Positions 1 through 8,871 are shown, counted from the first letter of the stretch. The stretch is 64,000 bases of DNA from Desulfomicrobium sp. UBA5193 (GCA_002412965.1 DHWB01000001.1:528-64527); one strand, 5' to 3'. Translations and numbers: made by a program. The notes: generated from the sequence alone by a model not told the origin.

Positions 1-118
1 TGAAGGCGCGGGTCCTCCACATGCCGCCGTACTCAACATCGGCCGCAAAGGCCGGAAGAACGATAGTCAGGCAGAACAGCACTGCCGCCATCAAGCTCAC
101 CATTGTCAGTTTTCTCAT
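1..118 (-). CDS. N-terminus of a secreted or outer-membrane protein (partial)
   Basis: The gene runs off the left edge; only the first 39 codons are visible. It starts with ATG at 118 behind a clear GGAGGAAG ribosome site at 121-128. The translation opens MRKLTMVSLMAAVLFCL and continues to an AFA-A-type signal peptidase site, then DVEYGGMWRTRAF, so it is an exported protein with a mature N-terminus that looks like the first beta-strand of a porin-type barrel. The porin reading is inference from a few residues. Any periplasmic or outer-membrane protein would fit equally well. Confidence 0.6.
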   Translation of the reverse strand, partial: MRKLTMVSLMAAVLFCLTIVLPAFAADVEYGGMWRTRAF

Positions 119-590
119 CACTTCCTCCAAAATAAACAGTTAATAAATTACCGCAACACACGAAAAAACGAACACATATGAACTATTACTATTGCCAACG
201 AAATAAATACACAGTGCATTGTAGAATGTTGCTGTAGTGAAAGATCAAAGCATCAAAGTGTGAAGTTGTACTCAGCTTGAGAGACCTAAACGCAAAAAAT
301 GAACGAGAGTTGTAAATATCAACAATATTGGATGGATATAAAAATGGTGAGCTTAAAATTGGAAAAAATGTGTGCACCAAATGTTACAGTTTTTAGGAGA
401 AGGGTGTGCGGATTTGAGCGTTCAGTGACAGGCGGGGAGGAGAGGGTAGAGGGAGGACGATATAATATCTTAAATTTCAGAATGTTAAAATAAAATACTC
501 CAAGGCTGTTGCGGACATTTTGTGCAAAAAAATTACACCCCATGCTGCCGAGAGGAGGATTCAGACCGATTATGGCCTTGACGGTTTCAA
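119..590. other. AT-rich intergenic stretch upstream of the partial secreted gene
   Basis: This 470-base stretch is AT-rich and has no convincing gene on either strand. It must carry the promoter of the minus-strand gene that starts at 118. Near its right end (about 591-613) an AAGGAGAACAGC-ATG sequence looks like a ribosome site and start codon, but the reading frame runs straight into the GC-alternating repeats that begin at 625. It is therefore more likely the stump of a gene truncated by the repeat array than a working gene. Confidence 0.4.
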
Positions 591-1140
591 CCTGTGACTA
601 AGGAGAACAGCATGCGTGATGCTCACGTACGCGCGAGGACGAACCTACCAGTACGCGCGCGAGGGGTGGAGGGGGGCAATCTTTGGCGCTTAATCCGAAA
701 GACCGTCTTTGGTTCTGTTTTCTTTGTTCGCGCGAAATTGAGAGATAAAAGTTTTGCAGGTTGGCTGACCAGTAAACCGTTCGCATATCGGACGTAACGC
801 GGCGTCACGTTTTGTCACGCCCGTGGGTGGAGATGTTAGTAAATGTTCACCTTCAAAAAACTTCATTTGAGGGCGAGCCGACCAGTACGCGCGGGCGCGC
901 ACGCGAGGGCGTTTTCCTACTAGGGAAAACTTGTGTTTGGGGAGCCGAGGAACCTGATAAAACCTGACATTGCAGACTTGGTGACCAGTACGCGCGCGCA
1001 CGCGCGCATGCGTCGTGGTGCAGGCCGAACTAGCCAGTACACGCACGACAACAATGGTGAGGTTTTGGTAAGGGTGTGGACAAAGTGACGTCTAAAAAGG
1101 GGCGATGACCGGGAGCGGAGTAAGCGCTCAGACATCCGCA
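591..1140. repeat. Mosaic repeat array A (3' of the histidine kinase gene)
   Basis: This noncoding array contains five copies of a short GC-alternating unit with core CAGTACGCGCG, at about 625-637, 647-664, 881-908, 984-1012 and 1033-1050. The unit separates longer modules that recur elsewhere in the window. Module 665-880 is nearly repeated at 9070-9284, module 914-980 at 10443-10495, and module 1051-1110 at 10628-10692. All units point the same way. The array lies immediately 3' of the minus-strand kinase gene. No open frame here has a protein-like composition. Confidence 0.8.
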
Positions 1141-1212
1141 CCTTCCACGTACTTGCTTGATCTGCGATAGAAGTTTTGAGCGGCTTAGGCTTTGGGAGAT
1201 CCGTCTGCTCCC

Positions 1213-4200
1213 CTAACGTCGCTGTTCTGCGAGCGTTTCGGCCATCATCTGCTTGAGGCTCTCCATATTAAGGGGCTTTGCTACGTATCCGTTCATGCCC
1301 GCAGCCAAAAACTTCTCCTTATCCCCGGCCATGGCGTAAGCCGTCAGGGCAATGATCGGGATATCCCGTTTGTGGGAATTTCTTAAGTCTCGAATGCGCT
1401 GGCAAGCTACGATGCCGTCCATGATCGGCATCGATACGTCCATGAGGATGAGGTCGAAATCGTTTACCTCATGCATCTCCAGGGCTTCCTGCCCATTGCG
1501 GGCCACGGTCACGCTGTGCCCGGACTTTTCCAATAGCCTGCGGATACTGAAAAGCGTTGTCTCGTCGTCTTCGGCCAAAAGGATTTGGAGAGACGCCAGC
1601 GGCGCAGTACGGCTCTCTAGCGCAGTCTCGTCGTCATGAGACTGCGCTTCCTTGCCGAAGGTCATGCAAAAAGCAAAGGTCGTGCCCACTCCCTCCTCGC
1701 TTTCCACGGCCATGTTGCCGCCCATGAGGGCCACCAGTTGCTTGCTGATGATCAGGCCCAATCCGGCACCCTGGTGGTTCCTAGTATATCCTTGGCTTAC
1801 CTGGGTGAAGGGTTGGAACAGATTCTCAAGTTCTTCATCCGCAATGCCGCATCCCGTATCTTCAATAGCGAAGAAAACTCTTAAGGTATCGTTGCTGCGT
1901 GACGGAAGCGCATAGGCCTCGACGTGGACGTGCCCGCGCTTGGTGAATTTGAAGGCGTTGCCGATCAGGTTGGTCAGCACCTGCTGCAGCCTGATGGAAT
2001 CTCCGACAGCCCACGTCGGAAGGTCGGTGTCGAGATGACGTGTCAGCGCGACACCTGTCTGGACGGCAATAGGTTCGAAAAGATCAATGGTTTGAGTCAG
2101 TGCACTGCGCACGTTGAAGCGTTCGGAGCGGATGAGCAGCTTGCACGCCTCGACCCGGGAGAGGTCCAGGATGTCCGAGAGCAGGGAGGTCAGACGGTTG
2201 GTGGACTGGCTAGCCAGGGCACAGAACTCCGCCTGCTCTTGGTCCAGCGTGGATGCTTTGAGGAGTTGGAGCATGCCCAGGATACCGTTCAAGGGGGTGC
2301 GGATCTCATGGCTCATGTTGGCCAGGAATTCGGATTTGGCCCGGTTGGCAGCTTCGGCGTTCTGCATGGCCTTCTGCAGGTGTTGCTCAACCATGCTGCG
2401 GGTCACCATTTCGCCAATAAGCCGGGCCGTCGTGTTGAGCCGCTGCTTGGCCGTGTCAATGATGAAGTCCGGGCGGTGCTCGTATTCCATGGAGAGCTTC
2501 CACAACTCGTCGGGATCAGTCTGGTAGATGGCGGCGAGTTCGGAAATGACCTTCCTGTCTCGAGGCGGGGTGCCATATCCGAAGTTGATGGCCCCCACGA
2601 TCTCGTCCCCGGACCTGATCGGAACGGCGTAAAGACGGATGCCTCCCTTGCAGGCGATGTCCACAGGCAGCCGGGTCTCGATGGCGGTTCGAGAGGCATC
2701 GGTCCAGCACGACTCATGGCAAAGCCATTTGCCGCTGGCCAGGGCCTCTGCATTGCTTGAACAGCCACACAGCCGACGCGAGGCCTGGTCCATTGTCTGG
2801 CACCAGTTGGAAGCGAAGATACCAAGGGCATAGCCGCCATCTCTCTCGTACACGGCCGAAGAGGTGCCGAGGATGGCCATGTAATCCAGAACCACTTCGG
2901 CGAGAATATCACTGCCCACGGCATTGAGGATGACGCGGGAGGTGTTCAGGGGGACAAGGTCACCGTAGTAGCTGGTCTTGAAGGCCAGGACCGGACGAAT
3001 CCCCTTGTCCACGAGCCACTTGATGGAATTCAGCGATGCTTCAGCCCGTTTGCGCTCAGTGATGTCTTGGACCGATCCATATAGACGGATAACCTTGCCT
3101 GTCGCATCTTTCTCGGTAAGTCCCCGTGCCTGGACGCAGATCTCCGACCCGTCTGGCTTGGTCCGTTTGAGTTCTAATACGTAAGGCGTTCCGTCGCTGA
3201 TGGCTTGTGAAACTGCCGCCTTTAGCTGTTGGGCATCCTCGTCATGGTACAACGCAAGATTCTCTTCGTATGTTGGAATTTGCTTTGCAGGGTCAAGCCC
3301 AAGAAGAGTAAACATCTGGTCGGACCATGTGACCTTGTCTTCCTCAACGATCCATTCCCAGTCTCCGATCTGAGCTATCTGCTGAGCCACAATCAGACGA
3401 GAGGCTATGAGATTCATAGACTGCTCGGCCCTCTTGCGGCGCGACACGTTCAGGGCGAGAAAAACAGAGAGGAAAAAAAGGCACAGGCCGATCACGCTAC
3501 CAGCCCAGAATATATCCTTGTTGACGGTGTAGAATGAGACTGGAGCGTTCAATATCACCGTGCTCTCAGGCAACAGGCTCTCGGACATCCCAAACCGGGT
3601 CATGGCAAGATGATCCGCCATGCTGACGTTGTTCTCCTGCCTGACCATGGGAATGCTTTCAGCCCGCTCGCCCTTTAGTATCCGAATCGCCATCGCGCCC
3701 GCTGTCTCGCCATGGTTATTGGCGGAGACCACTACGCCAGCCACGGGGCCATGGCCCATCCAGAAATCCCACGCGGCGAACAGGGGCACGGTGGAAGCCC
3801 TGCTCAGCCTTTGACTCGCCACCTGAGCGGAGAGCATTCCATGCTCATCCAGAGGACGAACCATGGGCAGCACGACCCATTCCGGACCAAGTCCAGCCAG
3901 GCTCGCCTCAAGCTTGTAAATATCCGTCTCCTTCCACACCTCAATCTCGACAAGGCTTGAGAAGTGCGAGGATTGCGCATGCAGGAGCGCTTGGTTGGCC
4001 TTGCCGGAAGGTGTTTCCTCTGCAAGGATGAGCAACTTGCTCGCCTTGGGACGGAGCTTGAGAGCCAATTCTATGGTCGAATCCAAAGAGGGCGTCTCCG
4101 CCACGCCGGTGATGTTTGATTGACCACGAAGCATCTCTGGCGAGAAGTTGTTGATGCCGCAAAACACTACGGGTGCGTTCCCGGTAAGTGACTCACGATG

Positions 4201-4593
4201 CTCCAACAGAAAATCCAGGGCAGAGTTGTCAGAAACCAGGACCATGTCAAACTGCTTGCCAACAAACTGGTCGACCATCTGCCGGTGCAACAATTCCATA
4301 TTTCTGCGGAAGGCCTTGGGGTCCCCCATGCGCAATGCGTCCAGGTACTTGACGTCCACTTCAATGGAAAGCCCGCTTTGGGCAAGGATCGCGGAGAACG
4401 CTGCCTGGACGTCGTCTGTCCAGGACAAACCCTGGTGATAGCTGTGCAGAATGAGCACGCGTTGCGGACCACCTTGAGCCTGCGCGGTCAGTAGCGTGGG
4501 CAAAAACGCGGACATATAGACAAATAGTATAAATATGAATGAAAAAGCAGTGCGGGTAAAACGCGAAATTGGGCGCATGTCTCCACCATCCAA
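1213..4593 (-). CDS. Membrane hybrid sensor histidine kinase with ABC-type binding, PAS and PocR domains
   Basis: This 1126-residue hybrid kinase has a signal/membrane segment near residues 12-38, then a periplasmic domain of the ABC substrate-binding type (starts QRVLILHSYHQGLSW, about 43-340), and a second membrane segment near 365-387. A PAS/PAC domain (about 395-515) and a PocR ligand-sensing domain with several cysteines (about 520-690) follow. Next come HisKA with the phospho-acceptor His in MSHEIRTPLNG, HATPase, and a C-terminal receiver with LILMDVSMPIMDG carrying the phospho-Asp. It would sense a ligand outside, and probably another inside, then relay phosphate to an unseen partner; no separate response regulator is adjacent. 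An alternative start five codons later (Met6, 4578) is possible; neither has an ideal ribosome site. The gene is unusual in combining two ligand-binding folds. Confidence 0.9.
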   Translation of the reverse strand: MDGGDMRPISRFTRTAFSFIFILFVYMSAFLPTLLTAQAQGGPQRVLILHSYHQGLSWTDDVQAAFSAILAQSGLSIEVDVKYLDALRMGDPKAFRRNMELLHRQMVDQFVGKQFDMVLVSDNSALDFLLEHRESLTGNAPVVFCGINNFSPEMLRGQSNITGVAETPSLDSTIELALKLRPKASKLLILAEETPSGKANQALLHAQSSHFSSLVEIEVWKETDIYKLEASLAGLGPEWVVLPMVRPLDEHGMLSAQVASQRLSRASTVPLFAAWDFWMGHGPVAGVVVSANNHGETAGAMAIRILKGERAESIPMVRQENNVSMADHLAMTRFGMSESLLPESTVILNAPVSFYTVNKDIFWAGSVIGLCLFFLSVFLALNVSRRKRAEQSMNLIASRLIVAQQIAQIGDWEWIVEEDKVTWSDQMFTLLGLDPAKQIPTYEENLALYHDEDAQQLKAAVSQAISDGTPYVLELKRTKPDGSEICVQARGLTEKDATGKVIRLYGSVQDITERKRAEASLNSIKWLVDKGIRPVLAFKTSYYGDLVPLNTSRVILNAVGSDILAEVVLDYMAILGTSSAVYERDGGYALGIFASNWCQTMDQASRRLCGCSSNAEALASGKWLCHESCWTDASRTAIETRLPVDIACKGGIRLYAVPIRSGDEIVGAINFGYGTPPRDRKVISELAAIYQTDPDELWKLSMEYEHRPDFIIDTAKQRLNTTARLIGEMVTRSMVEQHLQKAMQNAEAANRAKSEFLANMSHEIRTPLNGILGMLQLLKASTLDQEQAEFCALASQSTNRLTSLLSDILDLSRVEACKLLIRSERFNVRSALTQTIDLFEPIAVQTGVALTRHLDTDLPTWAVGDSIRLQQVLTNLIGNAFKFTKRGHVHVEAYALPSRSNDTLRVFFAIEDTGCGIADEELENLFQPFTQVSQGYTRNHQGAGLGLIISKQLVALMGGNMAVESEEGVGTTFAFCMTFGKEAQSHDDETALESRTAPLASLQILLAEDDETTLFSIRRLLEKSGHSVTVARNGQEALEMHEVNDFDLILMDVSMPIMDGIVACQRIRDLRNSHKRDIPIIALTAYAMAGDKEKFLAAGMNGYVAKPLNMESLKQMMAETLAEQRR

Positions 4594-4626
4594 AAGATCT
4601 GCTTAAGGATCAATCGCCGCAAGTTA

Positions 4627-4719
4627 TCAGATAGCAGGGTTTCCGAATAAAGGCTTGTACAAATTTCTGGGGCCACTTCTCAAGGGCAGTGAGTGCGTGA
4701 CGGCCTGTGTATAGATCAT
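4627..4719 (-). pseudogene. 5' gene fragment, copy 1 (MIYTQAVTHSLPL...)
   Basis: A GGAGGA ribosome site is followed by ATG at 4719 and a 30-codon frame opening MIYTQAVTHSLPL, which then stops. A second copy with nearly the same leader and first 13 codons lies at 6817-6900. Both look like the start of a longer gene that has been cut off. The N-terminal pattern resembles proteins I associate with plasmid/ICE-borne VWA or CobT-like genes, but that is weak memory-based inference. Whether the short peptide is made is unknown. Confidence 0.45.
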
Positions 4720-4775
4720 GATTGTCCTCCAGAATGCGAAAAGCCCCGGAGCTTGTGACTCCAGGGCTTTTGCAG
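4689..4775. repeat. About 85-bp direct repeat, copy 1, 3' of the autotransporter
   Basis: This segment holds a gene-start fragment plus the hairpin AAGCCCCGGAGC/CTCCAGGGCTT. It is nearly repeated at 6868-6955 in the same orientation. The two copies flank the autotransporter gene. Similarity ends sharply on both sides. Confidence 0.8.
4737..4775 (-). terminator. Terminator hairpin downstream of the autotransporter gene
   Basis: The stem AAGCCCTGGAG/CTCCGGGGCTT with a short loop is followed by T-rich sequence when read on the minus strand. It lies about 180 bases past the autotransporter stop codon. The hairpin is shared with 6913-6955. Confidence 0.65.
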
Positions 4776-4957
4776 TGTTTCTTATGCGTTGCTGATTAGT
4801 TGCTAATATCAGTCGATCCTATTTAGGTTTCAACCGGAAGAACAGGGTCTAAATCATTACCGAGATAACGTTTCAGATGTGTCATGAATCTGAAATATCT
4901 GTCGAATGTTAGTCATCTCCATGCCTGCTGTTCACGATCTTAACCCATTTCCTTTCT

Positions 4958-6670
4958 TTAAAAACTGAACTTAATTCCTGCGCTGACGCCCCAGCCCCAG
5001 AAGTCATCGGCAATCTCGTTGTCATAGTTCACATAAACAGCCATCGTGTCTCCGACAAAATTCGCGCCCAATCCGACAATAAAGCTATCCCTCTCGGGTT
5101 CGACACCGTCAACGGTAAACGTATCGTCTTCGGACCCGGCAAAACGGGCAGTGATATCGCGGTCCGTGTCTCCGAATTCGTGGAGCCAGGCGGCCCTAAA
5201 TTCAGGTATGAACGCCCCGCCGGTCAGGTCGAACTTCCTGTTCACGCGCACGCCCAGGCGGCTGGCCAGGGCGTCGTAATCGACGCTGTCGCCCTCGAGG
5301 TCGAAGGATCCGGCCCCGCTCTCCTCGAAACCGTCCTCATCGTAGTAGCTGTACTCGAAAGCAAGGCCTGGAATCACACTCCACCCGCCGGGCTGGAAGC
5401 CGAGATATTCGCAACCCAACGTCGCTGCGAATTCATCGGCGTCGTGATCGCTCGAGGCGGTGCGGCCGATGAAGTCCAGATCACGGGTTGTGTCGAAATC
5501 ATGCATGAACCACGTAGCCTGGGCATGCAGGTAGAAGTCGTCGAGAAGCGCTGCACCATAGAGTCCGACATATGTGCTCTCCATGTCAGTTTCCGCATCG
5601 ACGGTGTCGTAATCGACGGAGCCGTCCGCATACCCAGCCAGCAAGCCGACAAGGAAGTGCTCCGCGAAGCGGTAGTCGGCACCGACGCTCAAACCCACGT
5701 AGTCATGGGTGTAGCCGAAGTAGGAATCATCCCCATCCTGGTCCGCCACGTACAGATACGGCTTGACCCAGATGCTGAAGCCATCCTTCCCGCTCGAAAC
5801 GACTGCGGGCGGAGCATCCGACATGACAGCGTTGCTGGCGGCATACAGCTGATTCGGATCGATCCCGGCCATTTGGGCCAGATACAGGCTCTGCAACCGC
5901 TCCGTGACCGTGGCACTCCCCGAACGGACGACGCGCAGACCGGCATCGCGCAGGCCTATGTAGGGCTCTGGGGAGAGGGCATCCAGCGCATCCTGAAATT
6001 CACCATCGGGTAACCCGGCCAGGAATGTCAGATCGGAAAGAAATACACCGGAAGCCGAACCGAGTTGACCGTCAAGGTGCTCAATGATGATTTCCTGGTT
6101 TGGGGAATTCGGCGACAAAGAAAAAGACGGACCAGTTCCGGTCAAAAAATATAGGTTATCAAATAGTACATAATCATATTCATTGATAGTCAGAATAAAG
6201 TAGTCTGCATTTGCCGCGAGCCCATAAAAACCAATAAAATCTTGCTTTAATGGAATAGAACGCGTTTCAGACATAATGTCGCCATCAAGATATGCAGTAA
6301 GAGTCCATGTTGGACGGTCGTGCGCGCCAAAGTCAAACCCGAATGCACTTACCGTTTCTGGAAATTCAACAATTAGCGTTGTCGTATGACCTTGTGCATT
6401 ATCAAGATGTGTTCCTGTCATGCCATAAGAACCACTATAACTTTGTGATGCTGTCCAATAAGCAGGACCACCTTGGGCAATAAAATCAACCCCATTACTT
6501 TGAAGATTTCCATAATTTGAAAAAGCAACATCACTAAAGTCTATTATTTCTGCACCATTCAAAGCTTCTTCATCTGCGCTGTTAATTTCATAGGCTTCTG
6601 CTGGAAGAGCAAAAAGAATACATAGAATAAAAGCAAAGAAAGAATTGGGTATTAAAAAATTTTTGGCCAT
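4958..6670 (-). CDS. Autotransporter beta-barrel protein with novel N-terminal passenger
   Basis: The 570-residue product has a signal peptide (MAKNFLIPNSFFAFILCIL... ending AEA, about 1-26). A passenger of about 170 residues follows, rich in aromatics and Asp; it resembles secreted beta-sandwich domains but I cannot name it. A linker comes next, and then a C-terminal autotransporter barrel (about 290-570) that ends in the outer-membrane signature IKFSF. The start has a strong AAGGGGGA ribosome site. It should be a surface-exposed or secreted protein threaded through its own barrel. The DNA for the first 190 codons (about 6100-6670) is clearly AT-rich while the barrel part is GC-rich, suggesting a fusion of passenger and barrel of different origins. 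Direct repeats flank the gene. Confidence 0.85.
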   Translation of the reverse strand: MAKNFLIPNSFFAFILCILFALPAEAYEINSADEEALNGAEIIDFSDVAFSNYGNLQSNGVDFIAQGGPAYWTASQSYSGSYGMTGTHLDNAQGHTTTLIVEFPETVSAFGFDFGAHDRPTWTLTAYLDGDIMSETRSIPLKQDFIGFYGLAANADYFILTINEYDYVLFDNLYFLTGTGPSFSLSPNSPNQEIIIEHLDGQLGSASGVFLSDLTFLAGLPDGEFQDALDALSPEPYIGLRDAGLRVVRSGSATVTERLQSLYLAQMAGIDPNQLYAASNAVMSDAPPAVVSSGKDGFSIWVKPYLYVADQDGDDSYFGYTHDYVGLSVGADYRFAEHFLVGLLAGYADGSVDYDTVDAETDMESTYVGLYGAALLDDFYLHAQATWFMHDFDTTRDLDFIGRTASSDHDADEFAATLGCEYLGFQPGGWSVIPGLAFEYSYYDEDGFEESGAGSFDLEGDSVDYDALASRLGVRVNRKFDLTGGAFIPEFRAAWLHEFGDTDRDITARFAGSEDDTFTVDGVEPERDSFIVGLGANFVGDTMAVYVNYDNEIADDFWGWGVSAGIKFSF

Positions 6671-6816
6671 AACATCCCCCTTTGATGTTAAATTTTTTTT
6701 TTAGTTAATTATACGAACGCAACGAGTTTTACAACAAAGAAATATTCTTTGATCAGAATAGTCCGATTTACGTAAGCTTCTAATCTCGAAAACTTACGGA
6801 TAGGCGTAAGAACCTC

Positions 6817-6900
6817 TTATTTGGGCCTTATGCCGTATGCTCTGTTGAGTACGCTGGCCACCAGGGGCAGCGAGCGCGTTACGGCCTGTGTATCGATCAT
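6817..6900 (-). pseudogene. 5' gene fragment, copy 2 (MIDTQAVTRSLPL...)
   Basis: A GGAGGA site precedes ATG at 6900 and a 27-codon frame (MIDTQAVTRSLPLVASVLN...) that ends in TAA at 6819-6817. It shares leader, hairpin and first codons with 4627-4719. The conserved start followed by different, short endings suggests two truncated copies of the same gene start. The resemblance to plasmid/ICE CobT-like proteins is tentative. Confidence 0.45.
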
Positions 6901-6955
6901 AAGTCCTCCAGAATGCGAAAAGCCCCGGAGCTTGTGACTCCAGGGCTTTCTTTCG
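6868..6955. repeat. About 85-bp direct repeat, copy 2, 5' of the autotransporter
   Basis: This is the same hairpin plus gene-start segment as 4689-4775, in the same orientation. It lies upstream of the autotransporter gene and just 3' of a short minus-strand frame that ends at 6977. Confidence 0.8.
6913..6955 (-). terminator. Terminator hairpin, copy 2
   Basis: It has the same stem as at 4737-4775 (AAGCCCTGGAG/CTCCGGGGCTT on the minus strand). It lies about 20 bases after the stop of the short frame 6977-7165. Confidence 0.6.
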
Positions 6956-6976
6956 TTATGTGTTTGTCCATCGGCG

Positions 6977-7165
6977 TTACCATAGACCACAGTTGGGTAG
7001 CACCGCCTGAGCAGGTGGTATGATATGGATCTGGGCTATGTCCTCAGGGACAGGCATGGCTTCAAATCTGTCTTCGTTGACAAGCAACAGATCCAGAACA
7101 TCCCGTGAGGTCAAACCCTCTTCCAACTCGGAGGAGGACAACAGCTTCGACATCGCGGCCCACAA
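6977..7165 (-). CDS. Short hypothetical protein or gene remnant
   Basis: A 62-codon frame contains an amphipathic, protein-like stretch (LTSRDVLDLLLVNEDRFEAM, then PVPEDIAQIHIIPPAQAVLP) and ends NCGLW. It is followed at once by a terminator-type hairpin, which supports a real 3' gene end. No good ribosome site is visible for either Met, so it may be the 3' part of a truncated gene. The overlapping plus-strand frame looks like low-complexity shadow. No function can be assigned. Confidence 0.3.
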   Translation of the reverse strand: MWAAMSKLLSSSELEEGLTSRDVLDLLLVNEDRFEAMPVPEDIAQIHIIPPAQAVLPNCGLW

Positions 7166-7343
7166 ATCCTTAGAGGCATCGCTTCAGAGGATGTTCGATC
7201 CGAATATGGAACTCCAGTGGATGGAGTCGAATCCGTCCTCGGAATCCGATACGGTAAATCCGTCCGAAGCACCGTCTCCACCCACTTCAACGGTCAAGGA
7301 ATAAAGGGAGCCGAGGCCAAGCGCCTCGCTCTCTCCTCCGGCA

Positions 7344-7477
7344 CTACTGACATGCTCGCCGGGATCGACAGATTAAGCATGACGGTTCAGGGCCTCCTGG
7401 CCCTGAACCCTTTCTCCGGCCACCTCTTCGTTTTCTGCAACCGCAGGCGCGACGCCATCAAGGTGTTGTACTCCTGA
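7344..7477 (+). pseudogene. IS66-family TnpB (Orf2) fragment
   Basis: The frame reads TDMLAGIDRLSMTVQ, then LNPFSGHLFVFCNRRRDAI and KVLY, which matches the core of the IS66 Orf2/TnpB family (typical pattern: D-x-R-K-G-x-D-x-L, PFSG-x-L-F-x-F, RR-x-D-x-K-x-L-x-W). It stops right after KVLY, about halfway through the family's usual 110-120 residues. No TnpC transposase or IS ends are visible nearby. The frame remains open upstream to 7217, but that part is not family-like. It is a dead insertion-sequence relic. Confidence 0.65.
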
Positions 7478-7522
7478 CCGCCAAGGTGATGCTGACCAGG
7501 TGAAGCAATTCCCTGTGGAATC

Positions 7523-7860
7523 GTGACGCGGGAATGGTCCTTTTTGCTCAAAACTCGCTAGCTAGCTCATGAGTTTTTGAAACAAGCCCCCTTGAACGTC
7601 CTGCAACGACGACCGAGGAAAGGATGGGCTGAAACAACACATATCTGACACCTAAAAAACCAGCCCGCACGAGGGTGGAGATGTTGATAAATGTTGACCT
7701 GCAAACCAGTACGCGCGCGAGGTTGGAGATGTTGATAAATGTTCACCTTCAAACCAGTACGCACGCACGCCCGCGAGTAGTGGTGCGCTACGGCTCTTGG
7801 GGTAATCTTGGGGCATGGTGAACAGTACGCGCGCGGCTTAAATGAAGTGGCGCGTACAAC
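7523..7860. repeat. Mosaic repeat array B (3' of PEP-CTERM gene 1)
   Basis: Three copies of the GC-alternating unit (about 7705-7722, 7753-7778, 7820-7837) border modules shared with the other arrays. Sequence 7535-7660 parallels 8939-9050, including a CTAGCTAGCTCATG motif and TATCTGACACCT. The 30-base module GGAGATGTTGATAAATGTT plus CACCTTCAA occurs twice here and in arrays A and C. The module after unit 2 (TAGTGGTGCG) recurs in array C. Confidence 0.8.
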
Positions 7861-7903
7861 ATGTGTTTGAAAACGGTTTCGAGAATTTGCTGAGGTGAGG
7901 GTG

Positions 7904-7937
7904 AAAGAAAACCCCGGCAGGGTGAACCGGCCGGGGT
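7904..7937 (-). terminator. Rho-independent terminator of PEP-CTERM gene 1
   Basis: On the minus strand the stem ACCCCGGC/GCCGGGGT is followed directly by TTTTCTTT. It lies 39 bases after the gene's stop. The same terminator follows PEP-CTERM gene 2. Confidence 0.85.
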
Positions 7938-7975
7938 GTAAGGGAGCCTGACAGAATTTTCGGAAAAGTTTACAT

Positions 7976-8629
7976 CTACGCCCTTCTCATTCTGCGGCCA
8001 GCCAGGGCCGTTCCGGCCAAGCCTATGCCGAGAAGAATCATTGTGGAGGGCTCGGGAACCGGACTGGGTCCGTCGGTGGATCTATAAAACTGGACCTCTG
8101 ACAACCCTACATGTCCGGCATTATCAGCTCCGCGAAAGTTATCTAAGATATTAAATTGGACATAACGAGCAGCTTCCCAATTGAGTGCATCTATAGTGAA
8201 GCCCAGATCGTTATCCACTCCTGATGCAATTTCAAACTGAAAAGTACCAAGTGGCGTCCAAAAACTACTGTTTTCGGAAAGTAAAATTTGAACGTCTTTG
8301 GCTCCGCGTCCATTGTAAGGAGTATAAAAATTGAGATTCCAAATATGAATGTAATCCAAATCGAATATGTCCCCAAGATCGAAAACAACATTTGCTTTAG
8401 AATCTGTTGTCCTCGTCTGCCATGAATTCATGTTGTCAGCATTGTTCTGAGCATGCTTTCCGTCGGCTAAGCCACTCCCATCAACAAGATGCGCTGCCGT
8501 CAAGTTCCATCCAAATTCTGTAAATTCGGAACTGACCGATTCGATCGTCACTCCGGAAATCAACTCAGCGTGCGCATTTGTGCCGATGAACAAAAAAACT
8601 AGCAGAATAAGATACCACATTTTCTTCAT
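7976..8629 (-). CDS. PEP-CTERM protein with discoidin (F5/8 type C)-like domain
   Basis: The 217-residue exported protein starts at ATG 8629 (MKKMWYLILLVFLFIG..., signal peptide ending AHA) behind a GAGGTG site. Residues about 22-185 read like a discoidin/F5-8 type C carbohydrate-binding fold: HLVDGSGLADGKH, a W-x-T segment, VVFDLGDIFDLDYIHIWN, and ARYVQFNI near the end. The tail SPVPEPSTMILLGIGLAG then RRMRRA is a textbook PEP-CTERM sorting signal (motif, hydrophobic helix, basic end) recognised by an exosortase/archaeosortase-type enzyme; none is encoded in this window. It should end up at the cell envelope or in exopolysaccharide. The last 30 codons and the 3' flank are nearly identical in DNA to the second PEP-CTERM gene. 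Confidence 0.85.
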   Translation of the reverse strand: MKKMWYLILLVFLFIGTNAHAELISGVTIESVSSEFTEFGWNLTAAHLVDGSGLADGKHAQNNADNMNSWQTRTTDSKANVVFDLGDIFDLDYIHIWNLNFYTPYNGRGAKDVQILLSENSSFWTPLGTFQFEIASGVDNDLGFTIDALNWEAARYVQFNILDNFRGADNAGHVGLSEVQFYRSTDGPSPVPEPSTMILLGIGLAGTALAGRRMRRA

Positions 8630-8871
8630 AACACACCTCACCTGCGCTACATGAAAACATGTGTAAGAACATATTGTCAAAAAAACAAATCACATTCAAA
8701 AGCGTATAATTACGGTACAAAAAATAAAAAAAACATTAATTTTGACTTATGAATTTCAAGCAAATTTCATGCTATTTTTTTAATATACTGAAATTTAAAT
8801 AATTTTATTGTTATTACTTATCGGTATTGGTGCACATTGTGTAAATTCGATCGACAAGCGTTTTTCAATCA

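Noticed and set aside
690..1141. Overlapping open frames inside repeat array A
   Set aside because: They are Arg/Ala-rich translations of GC-alternating repeats without ribosome sites, and equivalent frames appear in each array because of the shared DNA.
1924..2760. Plus-strand frame of 278 codons opposite the histidine kinase
   Set aside because: It is antisense to well-conserved kinase domains and has no motif or ribosome site.
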